Positions 36,087 to 45,921 of a DNA stretch of 64,000 nucleotides are shown here, piece by piece. The stretch comes from Niveispirillum sp. SYP-B3756 (lineage in GTDB: Bacteria; Pseudomonadota; Alphaproteobacteria; Azospirillales; Azospirillaceae): positions 32,562-96,561 of the forward strand of contig NZ_WIDQ01000016.1 in NCBI RefSeq assembly GCF_009495745.1, written 5' to 3'. Within the stretch, counting starts at the first letter, position 1. Each line of letters opens with the position of its first letter. Under the pieces are notes generated by a model. The model was given only the letters and a program-made list of their open reading frames with translations. It was not told where the DNA came from and did not search any database. Position numbers and translations under genes: made by a program.

Positions 36087-38456
36087 ATGAGAGTCCCAAA
36101 AAGCCGGATTATTTGGGAGTTCGGAGCTAAGAGTCCAAATGAACGAGAAAATTCCGTATCCTTGCGCATGATGCTTCTCGCCTGTTCCGTCTTATCCGCG
36201 CCCACAAGCGTGGCTTATGCACAAGAGCAGGCCCTGAGGCAGAATGATGGTAGCGCTGGACTCGATGAGCTCGTCGAGATCGTCGTGTCGGCCAGGCGGA
36301 AGGATGAAAAGGCATTGGATGTTCCGGCCTCCATCACCGCTTACTCGTCCGATTATCTAAAGACGCAGAATATTCAGAATTTTGTCGATTATGCCACCCG
36401 CGTTCCCAACCTGACCTTCCAGTATGGTCAGGGAGCGGATCTGTTGTGGAGCGGCAGCCGCCAGACGACCATCCGCGGCGTCGCCGGCAGTGAGACAACA
36501 TCCTACTATATAAATGACACGCCGGTGCCCTCGTCGGTCAGTCCGCTGACACTGGACCTCGATCGCATCGAAGTGCTCAAGGGCCCTCAGGGAACCCTGT
36601 TCGGTGCCAGTTCCATGGGTGGCAACGTTCGTTTCATCACCCGGAAGCCTTCTTTGACCGAGAATTCGGGCGAAGTGCAGGTGCAGGGCGGCAGAACCGA
36701 AGGCGGTGGTCTCGATTATGAGGGCAATGCCGTGGCGAATATCGTGCTTGCTCCTGGTCGGCTCGGCCTCGATGTCGCCATTGCCAATACGCGTGATTCC
36801 GGCTTCATCACGCGCCGATTTCCCGATGCGTCGGGTAATCTCGTCTCCAAGGATGGGCAGGGTCGCAACGACACCTATGCGGCTTCGCTCACGCTGCGGG
36901 CCGAGCTGTCGGATGAGGTGGAGGCGACCATCAGTGCCATGGGCCAGGCAAGCAATTTGCACGGCTTTCCGGCCGCCTACGTGCCTTATCCCGATTATAA
37001 ACCCTTGTCCTACAAGGTGGATCGCGCCCAGGACGTGCAGGAATATTCCCGGGACCGTTGGGGTATCGGGTCGTTTGTCCTGAACTATGCCGGAGACGGT
37101 TTCTCCGCAGCTTCTTCCACCAGCTATTTCGCACGCCGGATCAACGAGCGGGAAGACGACACCGAGGGGAGCAACCTGTACCTTACCCAGGCCACGGGGA
37201 TCAACTTTGGCAATACACCCATTTACCAGGACAGCCACCATAACCAGACGCGGTTCACGCACGAAAGTCGCATTTTCGTCGATGACGGCACGCTATTGCC
37301 GCATCTTTCCGGCGTTGCCGGGGTGTTCTACCAACATCGGAACTTCCGAGACAAAGTGCCGGTTACTCCGATTCCGGCGCTGGCCGCAGCGGGCTTTGAT
37401 CCGTCCAATCTCGCCGCCAGTACCCAGCTCAGGCACAGCAACGACACGGCGCTTTTCGGCGAATTATATTATGAGATCATCCCGAAGCTGACCGTCACGG
37501 CAGGCTTGCGGCAATATTGGATGAATCAGAAGACCGACGAATCCACCGACTACGGATTCGTCTTCCTACCCGAGGGGTCATCCTATCAGCCGGCTAAGGC
37601 GAACAGCGAGTCGGGGCTCATTCCCAAAGCCGTGGCCTCCTATAAGCTGGGCAAGCAGGGCAATATCTATGCCTCGGTGTCCAAGGGCTTCAGGGTCGGA
37701 GGCGCGCAGCAATCCCTTCCGGCGGATCTTTGTTCGGCCGACGTCGCGCGTTTGGGCCTGAATAGCGATGCGTTGCGGCAATATCGATCCGACACGCTGT
37801 GGAGCTATGAGGCCGGAATCAAGAGCCTGCTGGCAGAGGGCCGGCTCTCCGCGTCGGCGGCGGTCTTTCAAGTTGACTGGTCCGACATCCAGCAATCGGT
37901 TTACTTGCCCACTTGCACCCTGTCCGTCACGACGAATGCGGGTAAGGCGCGCATCCGGGGCGGCGAAATGGAGGTCTCTGGCCGTCCCTTCGCCGGAGTA
38001 CCTTTCTCGATCATGGTCGGGCTCGGCTATACCGATGGGGTTCTGCTGGAACCCGGCGTGCTGCCGCAACCCGCGAACAGTCCCCTTTCCCAGGTTCCGC
38101 AATGGAGCGGGACCATATCTGGACTTTACCAGGTGGATCTCAGTCACGACCGTCAGCTCTTTATTGCGGCTGACTACAGCTATACCGGCTCCGTCGATGT
38201 TCCGACTGGCAGCGGCGGCTTTGTGACGCGGCAGGCGTTTAATATGGTCAACGGCAATATCGGCGTGAGTTTCGGACAGTCCCAGATCTTATTCTATGTC
38301 AAGAATCTGCTTGATGAGCGCCTGAACTTTGGCGACCAGCCTGCCGCCGGTTTTGAGCGTCAGAAGCTTCTTGGTGACGGAAACTATGAACGCTACCCCC
38401 GTGGCGTGGTCAGCCGCCCACGCCAGTTCGGTGTGCAATTCCAGCAGAGTTTCTGA
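36087..38456 (+). CDS. TonB-dependent outer-membrane receptor
   Basis: Encodes 789 residues. A signal peptide is visible after an extended basic N-region (hydrophobic core MMLLACSVLSAPTSVAYA, cleavage near residue 45). A plug domain follows (VVSARRKDEKALDVPASITAYS, IEVLKGPQGTLFGASSMGGNVRFITRKP), then a beta barrel ending in a terminal phenylalanine. It imports a scarce substrate across the outer membrane with TonB energy. Its substrate is unknown. AGGAGG is well placed before the ATG. Codon use and GC are lower than in the nif genes. It lies with exported proteins and two membrane regulators in the segment between IS copies. Confidence 0.93.
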   Translation: MRVPKSRIIWEFGAKSPNERENSVSLRMMLLACSVLSAPTSVAYAQEQALRQNDGSAGLDELVEIVVSARRKDEKALDVPASITAYSSDYLKTQNIQNFVDYATRVPNLTFQYGQGADLLWSGSRQTTIRGVAGSETTSYYINDTPVPSSVSPLTLDLDRIEVLKGPQGTLFGASSMGGNVRFITRKPSLTENSGEVQVQGGRTEGGGLDYEGNAVANIVLAPGRLGLDVAIANTRDSGFITRRFPDASGNLVSKDGQGRNDTYAASLTLRAELSDEVEATISAMGQASNLHGFPAAYVPYPDYKPLSYKVDRAQDVQEYSRDRWGIGSFVLNYAGDGFSAASSTSYFARRINEREDDTEGSNLYLTQATGINFGNTPIYQDSHHNQTRFTHESRIFVDDGTLLPHLSGVAGVFYQHRNFRDKVPVTPIPALAAAGFDPSNLAASTQLRHSNDTALFGELYYEIIPKLTVTAGLRQYWMNQKTDESTDYGFVFLPEGSSYQPAKANSESGLIPKAVASYKLGKQGNIYASVSKGFRVGGAQQSLPADLCSADVARLGLNSDALRQYRSDTLWSYEAGIKSLLAEGRLSASAAVFQVDWSDIQQSVYLPTCTLSVTTNAGKARIRGGEMEVSGRPFAGVPFSIMVGLGYTDGVLLEPGVLPQPANSPLSQVPQWSGTISGLYQVDLSHDRQLFIAADYSYTGSVDVPTGSGGFVTRQAFNMVNGNIGVSFGQSQILFYVKNLLDERLNFGDQPAAGFERQKLLGDGNYERYPRGVVSRPRQFGVQFQQSF

Positions 38457-38507
38457 GGATCAGGCTTGGCGGCGTCTTGAATTCCGAGGTCGCCGGCTTG
38501 ACTGTCT

Positions 38508-38539
38508 GGGGCAAGCGGTCAGGGGAGGCTGCTTGCCCC
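38508..38539 (+). terminator. Hairpin between receptor and DUF4185-like gene
   Basis: GGGGCAAGC pairs with GCTTGCCCC around a 14-base loop, 52 bases after the receptor stop. There is no T-run, so it is either a weak terminator or an mRNA-stabilising element. Confidence 0.4.
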
Positions 38540-38600
38540 ACTGGAAAGACCTTCCGATTTTCGCAGGGCGACGAACGCCTTGATTGCGGAGTGATCTTGT

Positions 38601-39926
38601 ATGCCACAAAGACGCGATTTCCTGGTACGGGGCCTGGCAATGGGCATGGCAGCGCAGATGCTGCCCAGCGCGGGAGCATGGGCAGCATTCCGCCCTTCGC
38701 AGGGCGTTTCGGCTACCGTCCGGTCCCTGCGGCGGCGAGATGAAACGATATTGAGGCTGCCCAGTCTCGGGGATGGCTACAAGATGAGTTGGGGAGCAGA
38801 CGACCGGCAGTTTGTGGTCGTCAATGACGGATCAGGCTGGCTCGATCCTCCCACGAGAGTCTTTAAGAGATCCCTGTGGAGCATTGGCGGCGACCCGACC
38901 AACGCCCAAGTGAGTTTGGTCGCGGCTTATCCGAATGTCGATGAGGCTAGCGAGGCGGAGGACGCTCCTCATTATCACGGCCATGGCCTGCTGGCCGTAC
39001 GCGGCCATGTATACCAGTTTCTGAGTGCGCTGGATCGGGCGGAGGAGCGGCCCCGCCGCTGGATGGCGGCCAAGCTCATTCAATCCGATGACAGCGGGCG
39101 GTCATGGCGCAATCAGGATGGTATCTCTCCTGTCAGATGGGAGGGATGGAAAGAACAATCACATAAACGGCTAGTCTTTTTCAACGAGCTGAACGGATGT
39201 TTCTCGCTGCTTTCCGTTCTCCAGATGGGCCGGGATTACCGCGCGAACCGCGACGGGTATATTTACGTGTATGGCCCCAACGGCAATATCGACGGCTTGA
39301 TGAACGAACTGGTGATGTTCCGGGTGCCCATCGGCCGGATACTGGACCGCAGCGCTTATGAATTCTTCGGGGGGATCAGGAACAATGGCTCGGCGCGGTG
39401 GGTGGCGGACATTGCTGGGCGAAGACCGGTCCATGTGTTTCCGCGTGGCTGGGTCAACCACTCCAATCTTTTCCCCGGCGATATCGTCGTTGAAACGTGG
39501 TTGCCGAGCGTGGTCTATAACGAGCCCCTGGATTTGTACATGATGGCCAGCGCCGGAACAGGCTGCGCACCCGATGGCACTGAATTCGCCAAGCCCAGCT
39601 ATTTGGGCTTCTGGATTTCCGCGACACCCTGGGGGCCGTGGCGTCAGGTGCATGAGGAGGCCGCCTGGACGCCGGGTGGCGACCCCGCCGCACGGGCATA
39701 TTCACCCCAGATCGCGCCCAAATGGATCGCGCCAGACGGTAAATCTTTCTGGCTTGTCTGGGCCGATCTAAAGGGAATCCGCGAATTCAGCGGAGATATG
39801 GACCGTGCCGGCAATGCGCCCCCAAGAACCCCCGAGGAAGCCGCCATTATCTCATCCGGCCTTACGCGGAAAGCCATGCCAGGCTATTCATTCAACGCCC
39901 AGCGTGTCGACCTTGATGTAGGGTGA
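38601..39926 (+). CDS. Tat-exported DUF4185-like beta-propeller protein
   Basis: Encodes 441 residues with a twin-arginine signal (QRRDFLVRGLAMGMAAQML, then an alanine-rich cleavage region near residue 29). The mature part has repeated blades of the type DRQFVVVNDGSGW, KRLVFFNELNGCFSLL, GYIYVYGPNG and ARAYSPQIAPKW, resembling DUF4185 proteins, which look like glycoside-hydrolase propellers. Tat export means it folds, perhaps with a cofactor, before crossing. It likely works in the periplasm on the substrate taken in by the receptor just upstream; this is inference. GGAG lies about 10 bases before the ATG. Confidence 0.78.
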   Translation: MPQRRDFLVRGLAMGMAAQMLPSAGAWAAFRPSQGVSATVRSLRRRDETILRLPSLGDGYKMSWGADDRQFVVVNDGSGWLDPPTRVFKRSLWSIGGDPTNAQVSLVAAYPNVDEASEAEDAPHYHGHGLLAVRGHVYQFLSALDRAEERPRRWMAAKLIQSDDSGRSWRNQDGISPVRWEGWKEQSHKRLVFFNELNGCFSLLSVLQMGRDYRANRDGYIYVYGPNGNIDGLMNELVMFRVPIGRILDRSAYEFFGGIRNNGSARWVADIAGRRPVHVFPRGWVNHSNLFPGDIVVETWLPSVVYNEPLDLYMMASAGTGCAPDGTEFAKPSYLGFWISATPWGPWRQVHEEAAWTPGGDPAARAYSPQIAPKWIAPDGKSFWLVWADLKGIREFSGDMDRAGNAPPRTPEEAAIISSGLTRKAMPGYSFNAQRVDLDVG

Positions 39927-40039
39927 CAGAACAAATCTAGGCTATGCCCGGTGTCGCTTGACGATAGACCCCTGTTGCACCAGCCTTATTGCAGTGATGG
40001 CCAAACTATTTGAACAAGGGGGGCGGATTGGTACTCTGG

Positions 40040-41368
40040 ATGGGGAGGGGTAGGACTGTCCCGCCGGTAGTCGCGGCGCGTACAAGCCTTTCCGCGACAC
40101 CTGATCCGTCTGAGGATGAGGACGGTGCGCTGATGGCTGCCGAGGTTTCTCAGTTCCGGGCGATGCTGCTGGGCCAACGTCGCACGGGGACCCTGATGCA
40201 GTTGTTCGACTATCTCCTGGAGCATTCGGCTGATGATCGGGCGCCCAAAGAAATCGAAATCGCCATGGCCGTGTTCGGCAAAAGCGCGGACCTCGATACC
40301 TCGCAGGATTCGACGGTTCGAGCGAATGCGTCCCGGCTCCGCGCGCGGCTGGACCAATTCAATACGGGAAAAAGCGGGCCTCGCTTGCAGATCCCCAAAG
40401 GGGAATATCGCCTGATCTTGACCCCTGGGTCTGAGGATGCGCGGGAAGAAGCCGTACCTCCTCCCGACCCGCCACCTGTCCGAAGTGCGGCTTGGCGTAC
40501 CCTTGCGATCATATTCGCGGTGAACGTGCTGGCGTGGATCGCGCTTTTCATTTTCGGACAACTGAGCCACGGCCCATCGGCCCTCTCGCAGACAGCCTTT
40601 TGGAGGCAGATCGCTGCGCACAAGCGGCTTCCTGTGATCGCGGTTGGCGACTTCTACATGGTTGTGGAAAACGGACCCGATGGCAAGCCACGGCGCCTTA
40701 TCATGAATCGTTTGATCCAGTCGGGACGGGATCTCGACAATTATCTGACGATGCATCCCGACGACTTCAGCAAGCTGCACGATCGCGACATTCGCCGGGT
40801 GCCGGCGCGCGTTGCCACCGGAGCGGCGGCGATCTTGTCGTTGGTCTCGGCCCTGCGTGCCGATCGTGGTATTCCGACAATCACCCCGGTGTCGCAGCTT
40901 TCGCAGGACGTGATTGATTCGAACGACATAATATTTATCGACTATTTCGCACAGGTGGAGACGTTATGGTCCCCTATTCTCCAAATGTCCGGCTTCACCC
41001 CTGGAAAGAGTTTCGATGAGCTGAAGGACATACCTTCGGGCAAGGTATTTACGGCACAGTCCGCACAGAGCCTGGACGCTACGCATCCGATTGAGCAGTC
41101 CTACGGTCGTGATTATGGTTATGTCGCCAGCTACCCCGGGCCGTCGGGCAACCGGATACTTGTCATCTCCGGCGTCGAAGATGTCGGACTGTCTCAGATG
41201 ATCAAGCTTGTATCAGACAAGCGTGAACTTGACCTGTTGGCCCGGCAGACGCATGACGCGGCGGCGTTCGAGGCGCTCTATCTTATCCGCACCACCGGGG
41301 GCTTGATATTTGACACGAGCCTTTTGATCGCGCGACCGCTAAAAACGCCGAAGACCGCTGCTCACTAG
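40040..41368 (+). CDS. Membrane-anchored winged-helix regulator (CadC/ToxR-like), paralog 1
   Basis: Encodes about 442 residues from the ATG at 40040; the start is uncertain (an upstream TTG at 40010 and an ATG at 40133 are also possible). Residues 50-126 form a winged-helix domain (LMQLFDYLLEHSADDRAPKE, STVRANASRLRARLDQF, LQIPKGEYRLIL). One membrane segment follows at about 152-174 (LAIIFAVNVLAWIALFIFG), then a periplasmic part of about 265 residues ending in DYGYVASYPGPSGNRILVISG. This order suggests direct signal transfer from periplasm to DNA. A close paralog is at 43357-44664. Confidence 0.82.
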   Translation: MGRGRTVPPVVAARTSLSATPDPSEDEDGALMAAEVSQFRAMLLGQRRTGTLMQLFDYLLEHSADDRAPKEIEIAMAVFGKSADLDTSQDSTVRANASRLRARLDQFNTGKSGPRLQIPKGEYRLILTPGSEDAREEAVPPPDPPPVRSAAWRTLAIIFAVNVLAWIALFIFGQLSHGPSALSQTAFWRQIAAHKRLPVIAVGDFYMVVENGPDGKPRRLIMNRLIQSGRDLDNYLTMHPDDFSKLHDRDIRRVPARVATGAAAILSLVSALRADRGIPTITPVSQLSQDVIDSNDIIFIDYFAQVETLWSPILQMSGFTPGKSFDELKDIPSGKVFTAQSAQSLDATHPIEQSYGRDYGYVASYPGPSGNRILVISGVEDVGLSQMIKLVSDKRELDLLARQTHDAAAFEALYLIRTTGGLIFDTSLLIARPLKTPKTAAH

Positions 41369-42057
41369 GGCCTGTTGATATTTGATCTTCTGTCCGAGGC
41401 GAGGGCGTGATTCGAGCTGTGGAAATCGGCTCGTCATGGTCGCTGTCTGTCGTGCCGACGAGAAGCGCTGCCGGTGCCGGGCTTGCAGGTCATGCTCCAG
41501 CCGTTCCAGCGCGGCGATCCGGCCTTCGTATTCCGCCAGCATGTTCGACGCCTCAACCTCCTCGTCGAATTCGCCTGCTTTCGCCTTTGGGCGATCCGAT
41601 CGCGGGCAGACAAATACCAATCTCCCTTGATCGTGACCGATCCGGGGAGATTTTGCGTTTCCTCATGCGCCGGGCGCTGCCATCTGGCAGCTTGGTATCA
41701 GATTGCGGCAGATGCCATGCCGTTTCGCCCAAGCCGTGAACTCGGTGCTTCGCCACGGCCCTACTCCCGCAAGGGCCGATATCACCGTTAATCTCTTATA
41801 CCCGCCGTGCTCCACCCCCCAAGGGGCGCACTCCGTTCCAAGGCGAAGCTGTAGGAAAAATGCGACGCACGCGATGTTACACGACACGTGAGGAGCCGTT
41901 TCACAACCGATTCTCGATTTTCTGGCCTTTCGCCGCCGCTATTTTTGATTGGCCACGAATGGATCGGATGGACAGCCAGCGCTGCCGCAACGCCGCGATC
42001 GGGCACCACGCCGCTTCAGAACGGCGCCTTGTATCGCTAGACAGGAGTAGTTCTCAG
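41369..42057. other. 690-base stretch without a convincing gene
   Basis: No reading frame here has family-like sequence, a ribosome site or sensible codon use. Short frames on both strands look like scraps of mobile DNA, but I could not match them to a known transposase. The last 150 bases presumably hold the promoter of the DUF6152 gene. Confidence 0.6.
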
Positions 42058-42423
42058 ATGTATGGAATAGGAAAGTTTGCTCTGGCGTTGGGCATCTGCG
42101 TTGCCGCCATCAGCGAGCCTGCCATGGCGCATCATTCCTTCGCTATGTTTGACCAGAATAAATTGTCCGAACTCAAGAACGTGACGGTGGTTCAATACAC
42201 CTGGGCAAATCCACACGTTTTTGTCATCGTCCGAAATGACACGACGACCTACATGCTGGAATGCGGCAGCATCTCCAACATGGGAGGATTGGGCTGGAAG
42301 TTCAATACGCTCAAGGGGGGTGACAAAATCGACGTCGTGTTTTTTCCGCTACGCAATGGTGACCCGGGCGGGGCGCTTAAAGCCGCGACCCTGTCTGACG
42401 GCCAGAAGTTGACAGCGTGGTGA
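42058..42423 (+). CDS. Exported DUF6152 family protein
   Basis: Encodes 121 residues. A signal peptide (MYGIGKFALALGICVAAISEPAMA) is followed by HHSFAMFDQNKLSELKNVTVVQYTWANPHVFVIV, the DUF6152 signature in which the mature protein begins with histidines and has a WxNPH motif. The fold is a small beta protein, probably periplasmic. AGGAG is spaced well before the ATG. It pairs with the next exported gene, a pairing I believe is recurrent in proteobacteria. Function unknown; metal binding by the HH start is possible. Confidence 0.85.
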   Translation: MYGIGKFALALGICVAAISEPAMAHHSFAMFDQNKLSELKNVTVVQYTWANPHVFVIVRNDTTTYMLECGSISNMGGLGWKFNTLKGGDKIDVVFFPLRNGDPGGALKAATLSDGQKLTAW

Positions 42424-42476
42424 CCGATGCTTGCAACCCCGTGTCAGAATAAAAAAGGACAAGGGAGGATACTAAA

Positions 42477-43247
42477 TTGAGCTTCAAGGATATAGCGAGA
42501 CTTGCTCTTGCGTTTACCATTTGTCTGTTGTGGATCGTCGACACTGCTATGGCGGATACGACCCCGGCTGGTACAATCCAGGAACCCAATATCACCGGCG
42601 TCTGGGAGCGTTATCCCAGCCCCTTTCCGGAAGGGGACACAGGCTTCGAGGATCTTCAACCACCCGGTAACGGGCCTGACCTGAAAGACCCCTATGCAAG
42701 CCAGTGGAAGGCTCAAGCGGCCAAACGCCAAGCGGCGTTGGATGCCGGAACGCCGCTCGTAGACAACAGTACACGCTGTCTGCCCGAAGGTATGCCGACC
42801 ATCATGCAGGCGGTCTATCCCATCCAGATCCTCCAGACTCCGGGACAGATCACAGTGCTGGCCGAGATTTTCATGCAAACGCGCCGCATCTATATCGATC
42901 AGCCATTCCCGGCGCCCGATGACCTTGCACCCTCCTATTACGGCTTCTCCTCCGCCCATTGGGATGGCAACACGCTCGTCGTGAAGACCCGCGGCGTGAA
43001 GACGGACGTCAGGTTCTTCGAAATTCCCCATAGCGATGCGATGACCATTACCGAGCACTACACCTTGACCAAGCCGGATATGCTGAAATTGGACATCTCG
43101 ATCGAGGATCCAAGCTATCTCAAGACGCCGTATCGTTTCACCTACGAGTACAAGCGCAATGACAAATACCGCATCGGTGAATATGTTTGCGATGCCAGCC
43201 TTACGGTGTTTAACCCCGACGGTACCGTGTCCGTTAAGGTGAATTGA
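42477..43247 (+). CDS. Exported protein of unknown function (partner of DUF6152 protein)
   Basis: Encodes 256 residues, starting at TTG 42477 with GGGAGG eight bases upstream. A signal peptide (LALAFTICLLWIVDTAMA) is clear. The mature part has NITGVWERYPSPFPEG, RCLPEGMPTIMQAVYPIQILQTPGQITVLAE, RIYIDQPFP and YGFSSAHWDGNTLVVKTRGV. The G-S-x-W-x-G-x-T-L-V-V pattern is common to a large set of unassigned periplasmic proteins found with DUF6152 and TonB receptors. It lies 53 bases after the DUF6152 gene, probably in one operon with it. Confidence 0.8.
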   Translation: MSFKDIARLALAFTICLLWIVDTAMADTTPAGTIQEPNITGVWERYPSPFPEGDTGFEDLQPPGNGPDLKDPYASQWKAQAAKRQAALDAGTPLVDNSTRCLPEGMPTIMQAVYPIQILQTPGQITVLAEIFMQTRRIYIDQPFPAPDDLAPSYYGFSSAHWDGNTLVVKTRGVKTDVRFFEIPHSDAMTITEHYTLTKPDMLKLDISIEDPSYLKTPYRFTYEYKRNDKYRIGEYVCDASLTVFNPDGTVSVKVN

Positions 43248-43356
43248 GCCGCAACGATCTTGGGGCGTTTCATAGTCTCGCGGCGCTCCATCCCCCACGC
43301 TGGTGTGCCGCGCCACTAACAACCAGGGTGCCGCCGGAGCCAGACCGAAAAGGCGA

Positions 43357-44664
43357 ATGATGACCATCAGCAACTCGGCTCCCGATACAACTGCGCACGC
43401 CCTTGCCGATGAGGCGCGCGAAGTGCGGGGTTTCATCGCCTCCAATCGATCCGAGATCCTTCTGCGTCTTTTCGATTTTCTCCTTCAGCAGTCGATCGAG
43501 GGGCGGCGACCCAAGGAAACGGAGATCGCCATTGAGGTTTTTCCGGGGAGTTTCGCCGCCTCGGGCATCCAGGGGTCGCAGGTACGCGTCGGCATTTATC
43601 GCCTCCGCAAAAAACTAGATCTCTATTATGCGGACAAGCCCGGGAAACGCCTCGTCATTCCGCAGGGCGAGTACGGATTCATTCTCAAATCACCAGATGC
43701 TCCAATCCATGATGCAGAGGCACCAGCCGAAGACAGACGCTTAGGATCGCGCCATGGCCGAACCATTTCGGTGGCCGCCTCCATCCTGCTTTTAGCGAAT
43801 ATTGCCTTGGTCTGGCTTCTTTTCAGAGACACCGTCAGCTTCGGGGGCCCCGCTGACCAACCGACACTCTGGCAGTCGCTTGAGGAGAAAAAAATCCTCA
43901 TCGTCATCGGCGACTATTTCTTGTTTGTCAGGGAGCCGAATGACAAAGGGGTCGAGGAAGTCATCCGGGATCCAACCATCGATTCCGTCGATGATTTCTA
44001 TGAATATGTCGCCAAAACGGCGAGCGAAAGGGGCAGCCTCAGAAACGAGGATCTCTATGCGGTGAGTTCGGACATTGTGGGTTCGATCAGCACGCTATGG
44101 TCCTATCTCAAGGATTATCAGCCCGTTGCCGTGACAGCGTCGGCGCTCGACCCCGATATGTTAAAAGCCCCGAATATCGTCTATGTCGGTGCCCTCGACG
44201 CACTTAATCCGTTGCTGAAAAACCCGCTTTTCCATGCTTCGCAATTCGACTGCGGGGCCACTTGTTACGAGCTAGTCGATAAGCCGTCCGGCCGGCAGTT
44301 CCTGTCCGACAGTCCCTATCTATTGGCCGACCGGATCATCCCTCGGCGCGACTATGGCTATATAGCCAGCATTCCGGGGCCTTCGGGCAATCAGATCCTG
44401 ATCATTTCCGGCACGGGCGATGCTGGTGTCAACCAAATGGTCGGCATCGTTACCAACCCCAGCACGATCGAGGAACTTAGGCAGCGGGTAGGGGGAAGTC
44501 TAAGATCGTTTGAAGCCCTGTATCAGGTGCGCACGATGTTCAGTCAGAGCTATGGAAATTTGCTTTTAATCGCCCGACCGATCAATTCCCTCCAGATTTG
44601 GGAAACATCGGTAAACAATAGTTCCCAGAACTCAGGTCCCGTTGACAATGGCTTGAAACCATAG
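43357..44664 (+). CDS. Membrane-anchored winged-helix regulator (CadC/ToxR-like), paralog 2
   Basis: Encodes 435 residues from MMTISNSAPDTTAHALADEA; AAAAGG precedes the start. Winged helix at about 34-110 (ILLRLFDFLLQQSIEGRRPK, QVRVGIYRLRKKLDLYY, RLVIPQGEYGFIL), one membrane segment at 137-156 (ISVAASILLLANIALVWLLF), and a periplasmic domain with RRDYGYIASIPGPSGNQILI. It is clearly paralogous to the protein at 40040, in the same direction, with the two exported-protein genes between them. The periplasmic domain has two extra cysteines (DCGATCYEL). Confidence 0.82.
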   Translation: MMTISNSAPDTTAHALADEAREVRGFIASNRSEILLRLFDFLLQQSIEGRRPKETEIAIEVFPGSFAASGIQGSQVRVGIYRLRKKLDLYYADKPGKRLVIPQGEYGFILKSPDAPIHDAEAPAEDRRLGSRHGRTISVAASILLLANIALVWLLFRDTVSFGGPADQPTLWQSLEEKKILIVIGDYFLFVREPNDKGVEEVIRDPTIDSVDDFYEYVAKTASERGSLRNEDLYAVSSDIVGSISTLWSYLKDYQPVAVTASALDPDMLKAPNIVYVGALDALNPLLKNPLFHASQFDCGATCYELVDKPSGRQFLSDSPYLLADRIIPRRDYGYIASIPGPSGNQILIISGTGDAGVNQMVGIVTNPSTIEELRQRVGGSLRSFEALYQVRTMFSQSYGNLLLIARPINSLQIWETSVNNSSQNSGPVDNGLKP

Positions 44665-44771
44665 TTTGGCGGCTATGATGTTAAGGGAAGCCAGAAATGA
44701 CTTTACTATTTTGTCACGATGCACGTGACCTGCTTGAGGTGATTTGACCTGCTCCCCAAAAACATCACCGT

Positions 44772-45566
44772 TTATAAGCAGAGTCCTCTGGTTTGGTATT
44801 GGGGTTGATTGACGTTCAGGACCGGGGGCATGCCCCCGGTCCTGAACGTTGCGAACTGGGCGGGGGACATCCCGCCCAGGGTGGAATGGGGTCGAACATT
44901 GTTGTAGTCATCCCGCCAGTCGGCGAGCACCTGTCGGGTGTGACGCAGGCCGTGGAACAGGGTTTCATTCAGGCATTCATCGCGCAAGCGTCCGTTGAAA
45001 CTTTCCACGAATGCATTCTGGGTGGGCTTGCCGGGCTGGATGTAATGCCATTCGACCCGGTTGGTCTGCGTCCAAGCCAGGATCGCCCTGGAAATGGACT
45101 CGCTACCATTGTCGCTGACAATCATCAGCGGTTTGCCGCGTGTGGCGATGAGGGTATCCAACTCCCGCGCCACCCGCTTGCCGGACAGCGAGGTGTCGGC
45201 CACCAGGGCCAGGCATTCGCGCGAGAAATCATCCACCACGGCCAGGATGTGGAACCGCCTTCCGTCGCTGAACGCATCCGACACGAAATCCGGGCTCCAG
45301 CGCTGGTTGGGGCCCTGGGGCACATTCATCGGCGCCCGTGTGCCCAGTGCCCGTTTACGGCCCCGTCGCCGGCGCACCGCCAGCCCTTCCTCCCGGTAAA
45401 TCCGCAGCAGCTTCTTATGGTTCACCGCCATCCCCTCCCGGGCCAGCAGACATCCCAGACGCCGGTAGCCAAACCGCCGCCGCTCCGATGCCAGGTCCCG
45501 CAGCCTTTGCCGCAAGACACCGTCATCAGGGCGACGCGACCGGTAACGTATCGTCCGGCGATGCAC
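44772..45566 (-). pseudogene. IS407-like transposase OrfB, frameshifted near its start
   Basis: The 264-residue frame has the integrase core: [25 protein letters not shown] and the final [19 protein letters not shown]. The expected N-terminal part, entered by -1 slippage from orfA, reads [18 protein letters not shown], then [11 protein letters not shown] and a stop near 45578. The following codons ([15 protein letters not shown]) continue in another frame. A one-base change near 45575-45590 therefore separates the two halves, and the element is probably inactive unless the base is a sequence error. Confidence 0.8.
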
Positions 45567-45651
45567 CTTCAGAACACAGCGCAGGCCCGCCGCTCGCTGA
45601 CCCCGAACGTCGCCCGCAGATGGGCAACCGTCCGGCGCTGCGCGGTGGGCC

Positions 45652-45921
45652 TTACCACTTTTTTCCCGCCACCTCGCGCAGCATCGCGTTGTCCAGCATC
45701 GCCTCGGCCAGCAGCTTCTTCAGGCGGCTGTTCTCATCCTCCAAGCCCTTCAAGCGCTTGGCCTCCGACACCTCCAGCCCGCCATATTTCGATTTCCAGG
45801 CGTAAAATGTCGCCTCCGATATCCCATGTCGCCGGCAGATATCCGCCGTCTTCTGACCAGCATCCTGCTCCCGCAGAATCCCGATAATCTGCTCCTCGCT
45901 GAAACGGCTCTTCTTCATCAA
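45652..45921 (-). CDS. IS407-like transposase OrfA
   Basis: Encodes 89 residues: [20 protein letters not shown], then an HTH ([20 protein letters not shown]) and a leucine zipper-like tail ([21 protein letters not shown]). It binds the element ends. The slippery site AAAAAAG on the minus strand at 45664-45658, followed by TGG TAA, is the usual -1 frameshift site of IS3-family elements. Confidence 0.92.
   Translation of the reverse strand: MMKKSRFSEEQIIGILREQDAGQKTADICRRHGISEATFYAWKSKYGGLEVSEAKRLKGLEDENSRLKKLLAEAMLDNAMLREVAGKKW

Noticed and set aside
41369..42057. Short frames on both strands as genes or a named transposase
   Set aside because: No match to a family I can support, no ribosome site, and frames are broken; listed as an empty stretch.
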